Assembly (NCBI RefSeq): GCF_001644025.1
Contig: NZ_LUUK01000064.1
Span: 1-40,885, forward strand
Origin: Methylomonas koyamae
Lineage (GTDB): Bacteria > Pseudomonadota > Gammaproteobacteria > Methylococcales > Methylomonadaceae
DNA length: 40,885 bases
Direction of reading: 5' to 3'
A model generated the notes under the pieces. The model was given only the letters and a program-made list of their open reading frames with translations. It ran no database searches and had not been told where the DNA came from. Within the stretch, counting starts at the first letter, position 1. Every line of letters begins with the position of its first letter. Positions 7,757 to 15,611 of this stretch are shown here, piece after piece. Both the position numbers and the translations under genes were made by a program.

Positions 7757-8938
7757 ATGAAAGCCAATCCCGGCGGTCAGATCGATTTAAACGAAATCAT
7801 AGGCCGCGATCGCGTCATCGAACAGCTTTGGGAAACCTTGGAGCAGCAATCGATACGCATCAACGCCGAACGCCGCATCGGTAAAACCACCGTCATCAAA
7901 AAACTTTGCGCGTCCCCTAAAGCCGGTTGGGTACCGATTTTCCAGGATTTGGAGCAATACCATAGCGCCATGGATTTCGCCCAAGCGGTTTACCGCGAAG
8001 TCGATGCTTACCTATCGGCTCGGAAGCAGAGCGCGCGACGAGCGAAGGATTTTTGGAAAGCCATCGGCGGTACGGAAATCAAAGGCGTGCTCAAGTTACC
8101 TACCTTTAACGACCAAACGCCTTGGAAGACGTTACTGAGCAAATCGATCGAAGATTTGGTCGTATCCCAACACCAACAAAAGGAGCGGCCTTTGTTGCTT
8201 TGGGACGAAGTGCCGCTGATGTTGCAAAGCATTGCCGCTCGCGAAGGCCAAGCCGCCGCGATGGAAGTATTGGATACCTTGAGAGCACTACGCCAGGAAT
8301 TAGGCGGCCAGGGCTTGCGCATGATCTTGACCGGATCGATCGGCTTTCACCATGTCATTGACAGCCTGAAACAACATGGCTACGCCAATTCGCCGTTAAA
8401 CGATTTATATGCCTTCGAATTGCCGGTTTTGGAGCCCAATTTCGCGCGAGAATTGGCAGAAAAATTGATCGAGGGCGAAAACATCGCCACGTCCGATGCG
8501 GCCATGTCCGCCCAAACCGTCGCCGAACGAGCCGACGGGTTTCCGTTTTACATCCACCACATCGTCAAGGCGGTGAAATTATCCGGACAAGAAGCGACCG
8601 CCGAGGTAATCGACAAGCTAGTCAGCAAACAAATGTTGGATAGCAACGATCCCTGGGAGCTGACGCATTACCGCGACCGAATCTCGACTTATTACGGGGC
8701 CGGTTCCGAAGCAGCCGTTTTAGCGCTGTTGGATAGCATCGCGGTGCGCGACGACACAACGGCGGTCAATACCATACTCCATGAACTGAAAGGTCAAGGC
8801 TTGACCGTGGACAGGGAAGAATTGCTGAAACTGCTGAAAGCGGTCGAACAAGACCACTACCTCGCCAAAGACGAACAAGGCTACCAGTTTCGTTTTCCGT
8901 TGCTGAAACGCTGGTGGCGCTTGTCGCGCGGACTTTAG
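7757..8938 (+). CDS. P-loop ATPase of the archaeal-ATPase/STAND type (gene A of pair)
   Basis: 393-residue cytoplasmic ATPase. The P-loop is the ERRIGKTTV variant at residues 38-46, lacking the usual first Gly, as in many COG1672/ATPase_2 proteins. Walker B is LLLWDE ending in Asp150-Glu151, and LTGSIGF at 191-197 looks like sensor 1. The C-terminal third, with a YYGAGSEAAVLALLDSIA helix and a YQFRFPLLKRWW end, fits the winged-helix tail common in this group. No catalytic effector domain or membrane segment is visible. A GAGG ribosome site lies six bases before the ATG. The next ATPase gene starts nine bases after the stop, so the two form one operon. Relatives occur in defence, plasmid and regulatory settings; the role here is unknown. 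Confidence 0.82.
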   Translation: MKANPGGQIDLNEIIGRDRVIEQLWETLEQQSIRINAERRIGKTTVIKKLCASPKAGWVPIFQDLEQYHSAMDFAQAVYREVDAYLSARKQSARRAKDFWKAIGGTEIKGVLKLPTFNDQTPWKTLLSKSIEDLVVSQHQQKERPLLLWDEVPLMLQSIAAREGQAAAMEVLDTLRALRQELGGQGLRMILTGSIGFHHVIDSLKQHGYANSPLNDLYAFELPVLEPNFARELAEKLIEGENIATSDAAMSAQTVAERADGFPFYIHHIVKAVKLSGQEATAEVIDKLVSKQMLDSNDPWELTHYRDRISTYYGAGSEAAVLALLDSIAVRDDTTAVNTILHELKGQGLTVDREELLKLLKAVEQDHYLAKDEQGYQFRFPLLKRWWRLSRGL

Positions 8939-8947
8939 GAGACGAAG

Positions 8948-11485
8948 ATGAACGAGTCAGCCTTTTTGTCGGTATTCACGCCGAGCCGGACCGCGCCGGA
9001 AGATTTGGAAGCCATCTTCGTTCAGCGCCATGCGCTGCTGGCCGACGCCGTGGAACGGGTTCGGGAAAGCGCCGGCAGCGGCCATAAACATCATCTGTTG
9101 TTCGTCGGCCCCCGCGGCACCGGTAAAAGCCATTTGTTGACCTTATTGGTTCACCGTGCCGGCTCGGACGAAAGCTTGCAACAGTCATTACGGATCGCCT
9201 GGTTGAACGAGGACGAAACCAGCACCACGCTGCTCGAACTGTTGCGCCGCATCTATTTGGCGCTGAGCAAACGCTACCCCGGCGATTACCGCGCGGACGA
9301 CCTGGAACCCATTTACGATTTGGATGCCGAGGCGGCCGAACGGCTGCTGGCAAGCTTATTGTTGGAAAAGCAGGCCGGCAAAACGCTGCTGGTTGCACTG
9401 GAAAACCTGGACGCCTTGTTCGAAGGCCTGGGCAAAACCGGCCAACAGCGCTTGCGCGCCTTTATCCAGGAACATCCGGTGATGACTATCGTCGCTACCG
9501 CCCAACGTTTGGTCGATGATGTGTCCAAGCGTAACAGCACCTTCTTCGGCTTTTTTCAGACCGAAATGCTGGCGATGTTATCGGTGGAAGAAGCCGCCGA
9601 ATTGCTCGGCAAAATCGCCGCGCTCAACCGTCAGGACAAAGCCGCCGCCTTTTTGCGCAGCCCCACCGGCCGTTCGCGGGTGCGGGCCCTGCATCATTTG
9701 TCCGGCGGCAACCATCGGGTTTATCTGGTGCTGTCGCAATTCATTACCGGCGACAACATCAACGCCTTGGTCGACCCCTTCGCCAAAATGGTCGACGAAA
9801 TGACGCCCTACTATCAGGAACGCATCCGCTGGCTGCCGCCGCAACAACGCAAGATCGTCGAATTCTTATGCAGCCGGGAACGGCCGACGCCGGTCAAGGA
9901 TATGGCCCGCCACCTGTTCGCCAGTCAACAAACCATCTCCAGCCAGCTCAAGGATTTGCGGGCAAAAGGCTACGTGCAATCGGCCCAGCGCGGCCGCGAA
10001 TCGCTGTACGAAATTGCCGAACCTTTGATGCGGATTTGCGTGGAAATCAAGGAAAACCAAACGCCCGGCCCGCTACGGCTATTGGTGGATTTTTTACGGG
10101 TTTGGTACGACGGCGTGCAACTCGACGAACGCTTGTCGGCCTGCGGCGAAGGCAGCTTGGCGCGCCATTATTTGCAGGCGGCGATCGATAGAAATTCGGT
10201 TTGGGGTAATTTGCGGGCGCAGTTGTTGGTGGAGGATTTTCGGAGCGAATTGAATGACGAGCAGCGTGAACAATGGATGTCTCTAATAGAAAGCACCGTA
10301 AAACTATCTGAAGAGCTGGCGCTTGCTTGTGGGGAATTAGCCAAAGGAAATCATGAACTAGGGATGAGGTACCTGGAAGAAATATGCCGGGAAACGGACA
10401 AATACTCTCAGCCAGTTATTGAAGCAGCATACGCCATAGCTGCCATTACTTACTTTGAGTTCAATCGGATCGAAGCGGGCATGTTAATGGTGGAACGCCT
10501 GCTTGAATTACCGAATGCATCCGGTGATCTAGTATCGATAGCTCTCAACAGAAGAGGGACTATTTACGAAGAATTGAGCATGCCCGAAAAAGCGCTCAAA
10601 GACTATAGTCACGTAATCGAATTTGGTGATGTTGCACCGGAACAAACTGCAAAAGCGCTTCTTCAACGAGGAAGGATAAAAGGACAAATGGGCGAAATCG
10701 AAGAAGCGCTGAGAGATTTTAATAGCGTTGGCGAATTGCACGACGTTTCGCCGGATTTGATCTCAAGAGCACATTACAGCCGGGGAATAGCATTAAGACT
10801 GTTGGGAGACTTCGCCGACGCGATTGCAGCCAACACAACGGCAATTGAGTTTCCTGAAAAATCGCCTGAGACCCTGGCGAATGCCTTATATAACCGAGGT
10901 TTGCTCTATTCCATGACTGATAGACTTGAAGATGCCGAACGCGATTACGCCACGATTTTAACTATCGATAATCTACCGGATGACTTATCTACGGACGCAC
11001 ATTTCGCTCTGGCATTAGTAAATTTTATGTTAGGACGCTGGAACGTGGGAATGGCAAGACTTGCGGACGGTTTAGGTCAATTAACCGCGAAGAGTCAACC
11101 GGAAGAAGTTCTATTTACAGCCATGGTCGCGTTTGTCTATGCCAGTAGTCTGACGACAGCAGCCCGCAAACAACGCATCGCCGAATTAGCGCAAGTATTC
11201 GAACAACACCACGCATCGACTTACCTCGGCGAAGCCCTAATACACCATCTGGGTTCTATCCACCGAGACCCCAACGAAACGCCTAGCCCCGACAATCTGG
11301 AACAATGGTGCGTGGCTTGGGAAGCCGCCGGCACAAACAGCGAGGCTTTGAAATTACCGCTACGCCTGTTGCGCACCGGCACCGACTTTCTGAAAGCCGG
11401 CGCTCAGGACCGTAGCGTTTTGCTGGACCTGAACCAAGAAGAACGGCAAATTTTGGTTCAGACTTTCGGTCTCGGGGAAGATTAA
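8948..11485 (+). CDS. AAA+/STAND ATPase with winged helix and 38-residue helical repeats (gene B of pair)
   Basis: 845-residue protein with three parts. Residues 20-285 form an AAA+ ATPase resembling Orc1/Cdc6 or STAND types: Walker A GPRGTGKS at 54-61, Walker B-like LLVALENLDAL at 147-157, sensor VATAQ at 182-186. Residues 295-365 form a winged helix (RKIVEFL, then PVKDMARHLFASQQTISSQ, then a GYV...YEI wing). Residues 450-710 are TPR-like helices whose core repeats exactly every 38 residues. This plan is sensing repeats plus ATPase switch plus possible DNA or partner contact, with no enzymatic effector seen. An AGGAGA site overlaps the end of gene A, indicating tight coupling. The repeat part is visibly AT-richer than the front, suggesting a swapped-in sensor. 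Function is not known. Confidence 0.82.
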   Translation: MNESAFLSVFTPSRTAPEDLEAIFVQRHALLADAVERVRESAGSGHKHHLLFVGPRGTGKSHLLTLLVHRAGSDESLQQSLRIAWLNEDETSTTLLELLRRIYLALSKRYPGDYRADDLEPIYDLDAEAAERLLASLLLEKQAGKTLLVALENLDALFEGLGKTGQQRLRAFIQEHPVMTIVATAQRLVDDVSKRNSTFFGFFQTEMLAMLSVEEAAELLGKIAALNRQDKAAAFLRSPTGRSRVRALHHLSGGNHRVYLVLSQFITGDNINALVDPFAKMVDEMTPYYQERIRWLPPQQRKIVEFLCSRERPTPVKDMARHLFASQQTISSQLKDLRAKGYVQSAQRGRESLYEIAEPLMRICVEIKENQTPGPLRLLVDFLRVWYDGVQLDERLSACGEGSLARHYLQAAIDRNSVWGNLRAQLLVEDFRSELNDEQREQWMSLIESTVKLSEELALACGELAKGNHELGMRYLEEICRETDKYSQPVIEAAYAIAAITYFEFNRIEAGMLMVERLLELPNASGDLVSIALNRRGTIYEELSMPEKALKDYSHVIEFGDVAPEQTAKALLQRGRIKGQMGEIEEALRDFNSVGELHDVSPDLISRAHYSRGIALRLLGDFADAIAANTTAIEFPEKSPETLANALYNRGLLYSMTDRLEDAERDYATILTIDNLPDDLSTDAHFALALVNFMLGRWNVGMARLADGLGQLTAKSQPEEVLFTAMVAFVYASSLTTAARKQRIAELAQVFEQHHASTYLGEALIHHLGSIHRDPNETPSPDNLEQWCVAWEAAGTNSEALKLPLRLLRTGTDFLKAGAQDRSVLLDLNQEERQILVQTFGLGED
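10541..11047 (+). repeat. 114-base (38-codon) tandem coding repeats in gene B
   Basis: Cores LNRRG, LLQRG, HYSRG, LYNRG and the weaker HFALA occur at residues 533, 571, 609, 647 and 685 of gene B, each 38 residues apart. Between them run acidic helix pairs of TPR type (A..D... with F, Y or I) and a linker often beginning with Ser-Pro or Pro-Asp. Canonical TPRs are 34 residues, so these are longer units. Confidence 0.72.
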
Positions 11486-11487
11486 GC

Positions 11488-11955
11488 AAACCTATTCGCC
11501 CTCGGAAAAGCTTGAATATCGCACTGGATTCCCGACGGTTTTTACGGCGCGGCAGCGGGTTTCAACTTTACGGTTAGGTGAGCTTGGAAAATCACCTGCA
11601 CCTGATCGCCGCTTCGCCGGATCTGAGCCGGGACATGCTGCGTTTTAAGGCTTACACCGCCAAGCAAATCATCGCCTAACTGCAGTAAAGCGGCTCTGCG
11701 CCAGTGCTGGCGGTATTGGCGCTGTTGAAGCGGTCGCATAAGATCGAGAGCGAGTACCGGGTTTGGGAGGAAGGTAGTCATCCGCGGCGGATCGAATCCG
11801 AGGCGGCGAGGCGGCGGAAGTCGGTTTACATCCACCTTGACCCGGTCAAACGCGGCTATGTGGATTTGCCGGAGCATTGGCGTTATTCCGGTTCGCGGCA
11901 TTATGCGGGCGCGGTGGGATTGGTCGACGCGATCAAAGACTGGCGAGAATTTGGG
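11488..11955 (+). pseudogene. REP-associated tyrosine transposase (RAYT, Y1_Tnp) remnant
   Basis: One continuous frame, immediately after gene B, reads as a transposase of the IS200-like RAYT group but is broken by stops. Recognisable blocks in order are SLNIALDSRRFL, FQLYG-stop, LENHLHLIAASPDLSRDM with the HUH-type His-x-His, RFKAYTAKQIIA with the candidate catalytic Tyr, two further stops, then SHKIESEYRVWEEGSHP, YIHLDPVKRGYVDLPEHW and RYSGSRHYAG. The N-terminal third is missing. RAYTs mobilise REP palindromes; REP-like elements occur at 3666 and 12484. It cannot make an active enzyme as it stands. Confidence 0.85.
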
Positions 11956-11989
11956 AAGCTGGCGCTTCCGGACGTGGTTCGAAAGGCGG

Positions 11990-12250
11990 CCTACATCGGT
12001 TTAGCGAAAGCCCGATCCTGCGCCATCGTCCCGGATTTGTTTCAAGACCGTCATGCGTGCCGGGAATCGGGCATCCAGTGCCATGGCGGTATGGCTTAAG
12101 TCCGTCCATGGCGTCCGGATTCGCTCCGAGCTCTAACGGGTCCGGCCATCCATCCCGGAACACAATGCTTGTTGAGTCATCTGACAAAATTGAATGAAAC
12201 CCACGCCGGATTCCGGCGAAAATCTCAGCACCGCGTATGGCTGGGGTTCG
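11990..12250. other. Degenerate intergenic repeat tract, no gene
   Basis: Open frames run through here but look like translated repeat DNA rather than protein. The stretch GTGCCGGGAATCGGGCATCC at 12057-12076, and a similar GGATTCCGGC nearer 12210, resemble the widespread intergenic CCGGGAATCC-type units, here decayed. I see no promoter or RNA gene. Confidence 0.5.
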
Positions 12251-12262
12251 GCCGAACAAAAA

Positions 12263-12330
12263 ATACTCGACGCCGCATATCACCGGCTCGACGCCGAGCA
12301 AAAAAGACTCGGCGTCGAGTATCGCCGGTG
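12263..12330. repeat. Nested inverted repeats (ATACTCGACGCCG unit, three copies)
   Basis: ATACTCGACGCCG at 12263-12275 pairs perfectly with CGGCGTCGAGTAT at 12310-12322. A middle copy, CTCGACGCCGAG at about 12288-12299, can also pair with the right arm, and CACCGGC near 12281 pairs with GCCGGTG at 12324-12330. Two mutually exclusive stem-loops are therefore possible. No T-run follows. Confidence 0.7.
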
Positions 12331-12483
12331 TTCGGGCCGGATTTGCCGACGGCATTGGCCTCCGCGCGGCGCGCTCCGGCGGACGCCCGTTCAAACCGAG
12401 CGTTTCAGCGGCGTTCAGGACAGGATTGGCGGCGCTCGGATTGGCGACTCCCTCTAAGGACGCGCCGGTAGAAAAGGATCGAG

Positions 12484-12584
12484 TGGTTAACCCGGCCCCT
12501 TGTATCGCCGGCATTTCGTTCGGTCTGGGCTCGTCTAAGCGCAGGCTGGCGCGCCCTTCGCCAGGCAAACGGCATTGAAGGGCC
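12484..12584. repeat. REP/MITE-like element, diverged copy B
   Basis: Alignable with copy A at 3669-3773: TTAACCCGGCCC, then GG-ATTTC-TT-GG-CTG-GCTCGTC, then AGGCT-G-GCCCTTCG-CAGG and AACGG-ATT-AAG-GCC in the same order and spacing with a few small gaps. Between here and the cytochrome gene (12585-12909) I see no gene; only a short TCGGA-AAAAA-TCCGA hairpin at 12803-12817. Confidence 0.7.
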
Positions 12585-12909
12585 GAGTTCGTCGGCTGGC
12601 TGGTCGGGCCGATGGTTTAATACCCTCGTGGTTCAGATCTTTAACCGTCTTTGCCCTGGAAATCCAAACTCGACGCTTGGTCCAAGGCTGGAACCCGCAT
12701 CGTTAAACAAAGCGCCGCGCCGGTCTGGCCCCGGTCCGCTCGCGCTTTTATGCCGCCACGATTTGCATTGCGGTAGGTCGTGTGATAGAAATTTTTTCGC
12801 AATCGGAAAAAATCCGACTGCGCTCGGTGTCCGTCCGTCGAGAAAATTTGATTGGAACGAACGCCGATTCTCAACTCAATAATTACTATAAAACCGAGGA
12901 GTCCGAGTT

Positions 12910-13167
12910 ATGAAGAAAGCTCTAATCACCACTGCCGCATCGCTGTTTCTTGCCTGGCTGCCGTCGTTGTCGCAAGCCGGCGACGCCGATACTTGCAAGG
13001 GTTGCCACAACGGTTCGGTAGCGCCCAGCTTCGAAACCTTGAAAGGCAAGTTCAAAACCGCCGATGAGTTGGTCGCCGGAGCGAAAGCCTCGAAAAACGA
13101 CATGATGAAACCGATGCAGGCCGACACCGCCAAGTTGAAAGCGGCGGCCGCTGAAATCGTGAAATAA
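12910..13167 (+). CDS. Very small periplasmic c-type cytochrome
   Basis: 85-residue precursor with a signal peptide (MKKALITTAASLFLAWLPSL, cleavage likely after SQA near residue 23), leaving about 62 residues. The single haem site is CKGCH at about residues 29-33; the distal Met is probably in NDMMKPM near residue 65, followed by a C-terminal helix. It is a class I-like electron carrier at the lower size limit. GAGGAG is seven bases upstream of the ATG and a strong terminator follows, so it is a single-gene transcript. Partner enzymes are not adjacent, so which electron path it serves is unknown. Confidence 0.85.
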   Translation: MKKALITTAASLFLAWLPSLSQAGDADTCKGCHNGSVAPSFETLKGKFKTADELVAGAKASKNDMMKPMQADTAKLKAAAAEIVK

Positions 13168-13209
13168 GCGCCCAGTCGGCCGGGTAACCGGCCACGGACT
13201 GTTAAGAGG

Positions 13210-13244
13210 AGCCCCGAGCGCCACCCGGCGTTCGGGGCTTTTTT
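13210..13244 (+). terminator. Rho-independent terminator of the cytochrome gene
   Basis: AGCCCCGA and TCGGGGCT form a GC-rich stem (with further pairing of GCGCC/GGCGT inside), followed at once by six T residues. It is 42 bases after the cytochrome stop and is the clearest terminator in the window. Confidence 0.9.
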
Positions 13245-13406
13245 ATTTAGGCAGCGGTTCGCAGGCGGGCGGCCGAATAGCCCCTTCCCGCCCCTGCCTA
13301 TCGGGTTCCGACCGGAACCGGCCCTATTGGCCAGGCAGAGCGAGTCATCGGCACAATCAGGGATTCCCGATGATTGAGTTAGGCAACTGGAACTTCTCAG
13401 GTTTGA

Positions 13407-13430
13407 GCTCCCAAGCCGGAGCTTGGGAGC
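13407..13430. repeat. Short palindromic repeat, copy 2
   Basis: Perfect 10-base stem GCTCCCAAGC/GCTTGGGAGC with loop CGGA. It is the inverted counterpart of 6802-6825, differing at one position, and lies between the cytochrome terminator and the AraC-type gene. Confidence 0.82.
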
Positions 13431-13518
13431 CAGCTTAAATCCACTCAACTCCGCACGTTCGGTCAGGCGGCGGGATTCGGCGCTTGTTACAGTAAGCCCC
13501 GAATCAGGAGGTATTACC

Positions 13519-14388
13519 GTGACAGACACAGTAGCGAACGCGGCCTATGCGGCGCGCTTCGATCGGGTTTTCGAGTACATCGACCGGCACTTGTTCGAGC
13601 CGCTGTCGGTTGACGAATTGAGCCGGCAGGCACATTTTTCCCGCTTCCACTTTCAACGGCAGTTTTCCGCTTATACCGGGCTGAGCACGACCCGCTACGT
13701 GCAGCTATTGCGCTTGCGCAAAGCCTCGTATCAACTGGTGTTTCAGGAACGGCGGCCGATTACCGATATTGCGTTGGAAACCGGATTCGGTAACGCGGAA
13801 TCGTTCTCTCGCGCCTTCAAAAAATGCTTCGGACAAACGCCGACTCAATTCAGAACCCAACCCGCATGGCAGCCGTGGAACCAGCGCATGCGCTTACCCC
13901 AACGTATCAGGAGTCACTTTATGCAAGTCAACATCGTCGAATTTTCCGAAACTCTGATTGCCGTGCTGGAGCACCGCGCCGCGCCCAGCCTAGTGATGGA
14001 CACGGTTCGAACCTTCATCGATTGGCGCAAGCAGAGCGGCCTGTCGCCGATTGCCACGAGCCGGACCTTCGGTATCGCCTATGACGACCCGGCCGTCACA
14101 CCGCCGGACGAGTTTCGCTTCGATGTCTGCGGCGAGGTCGAGCAAGCCGTGCCGGCAAACCCGCAAGGCGTCGTCAACAAACGGATTCCGGAAGGACGTT
14201 GCGCCGTGGTGCGCCATATCGGCTCGACCGACCGCATCAGCGATAGCGTGTACTACCTGTTCCGCGACTGGCTGCCCGGCAGCGGCGAGGAATTGCGGGA
14301 CTTTCCGCTGTTTTTCCACTATATCAAGCGCGTGCCGGAAACGCTGGAGCACGAACAGATCACGGATATCTACCTGCCATTGGCCTAA
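13519..14388 (+). CDS. AraC-family regulator with GyrI-like effector domain
   Basis: 289-residue transcription factor. Residues 10-105 hold the two helix-turn-helix units of AraC/XylS proteins (LSVDELSRQAHFSRFHFQRQ, then ITDIALETGFGNAESFSRAF, ending FGQTPTQFR). Residues 135-289 form a GyrI/SbmC-like ligand domain, as in Rob and related regulators that sense drugs or other small hydrophobic molecules. The GTG at 13519 is chosen because a full AGGAGGT site stands at 13506-13512; the upstream in-frame stretch runs into the palindromic repeat. No obvious target gene is adjacent. Confidence 0.9.
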   Translation: MTDTVANAAYAARFDRVFEYIDRHLFEPLSVDELSRQAHFSRFHFQRQFSAYTGLSTTRYVQLLRLRKASYQLVFQERRPITDIALETGFGNAESFSRAFKKCFGQTPTQFRTQPAWQPWNQRMRLPQRIRSHFMQVNIVEFSETLIAVLEHRAAPSLVMDTVRTFIDWRKQSGLSPIATSRTFGIAYDDPAVTPPDEFRFDVCGEVEQAVPANPQGVVNKRIPEGRCAVVRHIGSTDRISDSVYYLFRDWLPGSGEELRDFPLFFHYIKRVPETLEHEQITDIYLPLA

Positions 14389-14532
14389 ACGCCGGTACTC
14401 GAGCAGCCGTGTTAACGCGATTTATGGCCTTTTGCGTCCAATGCGTTCAGCATCGCGCTCGGTTCCGGCCGAACTGCCCGCCCCGCAATCATCCGGTCGA
14501 GCTTAAACGACCGGCGACAGAGCCGCGCGCCG

Positions 14533-15552
14533 TCACATCCCATCCAAAATACTCTTCTTCTTTTCCGCGTATTCCTCGGCGGTGATTAACTCGGCTTCGA
14601 ACATTTTTTTCAGTTGCGCGAGTTTTTCCATCGGATCGGCGGCGACCGGCGCGGACGTGGCTCCGCCGGCCGCGGGATTGTTCATTGCTTGCGCGATGTT
14701 CTGACCGAAACTGATGCCGGCGCCCAAGCCCATGCCCATGCCGGCACCGCCGCCTTCGTTGCGGGCGGCTTCGCGCATCGCCTCCAATTGCTGAATGCGG
14801 GCGTAGTCCAGACCGACTTCCTTGGCGGCCTGGGCTTCGGCGGTCATGTCGGCGATGCGGTTGATGCGTTTCAGGGTGTCTTCGTCGAAGTCGGTACCTT
14901 CGATTCTGAAGTCGGTGATCGCGAAGCCCAGTTCCGCAAACATCGGCAGCAACTTTTGCAGCACGCCGGCGGCGATTTCTTCGCGATTGGTATCGATATC
15001 CAGATAACCGAAGCGGCTGGTGGCCAGAAAATCGGCCAGCGGCTGGCCGAGCCGCGCGACGATCACGGTACGCAATTGCTCGGTGGTAAAGGCCTTTTGC
15101 TCGCCGACCACGTTGACGAAAAACCCGGCGGGGTCGGCGAGACGGTAACTATAATTGCCGTAGGCGCGCAGACCGACCGGAAATTTATAGGTTGGGTCCA
15201 GATATTTGATCATCGAAGTGGTACCCCACTTCTGATCTAAAATCACGGTCTTGCGGTAGAAATAAATGCCGACCTTGTACTGGCTTTCGAAGAACTGCAT
15301 GAAGCTGGCAATCGTGGTCCAAAACGGGATGTTGTCGGTCTGCAGGTTGTAGGAGCCTTCGGTGTCGAACACCGCCTGCACTTTGCCGCGATAGACGAAG
15401 ATGCAACCCTGGCCGGGGCCGACGATCAAGGTCGAAGCGTTTTTGATTTCGTCGCCGTTGTCGGTCCATTGTTCGAACAAGGCGTTCGGCGCCGGCTGTT
15501 GCCATTCGATAACCGAGCGCAGTTGGCGTTGCAAACCGTCGAAAAGTCCCAT
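14533..15552 (-). CDS. SPFH-domain protein with C-terminal SHOCT (YdjI-like)
   Basis: 339-residue membrane-associated scaffold. It starts GLFDGLQRQLRSVIEW, typical of the virion-core/YdjI group, followed by an SPFH (stomatin/flotillin) domain to about residue 250. A Gly/Ala/Met-rich linker follows, then a SHOCT tail with EKLAQLKKMFEAELITAEEY. No membrane helix is present, so membrane contact is probably peripheral. The ATG at 15552, with GGGGA upstream, is preferred over an extension. It is divergent from the TPM gene with 59 bases between. In Bacillus a protein of this type recruits PspA to stressed membranes; no pspA is visible here. Confidence 0.87.
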   Translation of the reverse strand: MGLFDGLQRQLRSVIEWQQPAPNALFEQWTDNGDEIKNASTLIVGPGQGCIFVYRGKVQAVFDTEGSYNLQTDNIPFWTTIASFMQFFESQYKVGIYFYRKTVILDQKWGTTSMIKYLDPTYKFPVGLRAYGNYSYRLADPAGFFVNVVGEQKAFTTEQLRTVIVARLGQPLADFLATSRFGYLDIDTNREEIAAGVLQKLLPMFAELGFAITDFRIEGTDFDEDTLKRINRIADMTAEAQAAKEVGLDYARIQQLEAMREAARNEGGGAGMGMGLGAGISFGQNIAQAMNNPAAGGATSAPVAADPMEKLAQLKKMFEAELITAEEYAEKKKSILDGM

Positions 15553-15611
15553 GATTGTCCCCTGAGAATAAAACTTGGAAACCAACTATAGAGCACGGCG
15601 GTGAAAAAGCG

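Noticed and set aside
11933-12568. 211-codon minus-strand frame downstream of the RAYT remnant
   Set aside because: It translates repeat DNA; its N-terminal part resembles the translation of the repeat at 3666, which shows repeat identity rather than a gene.
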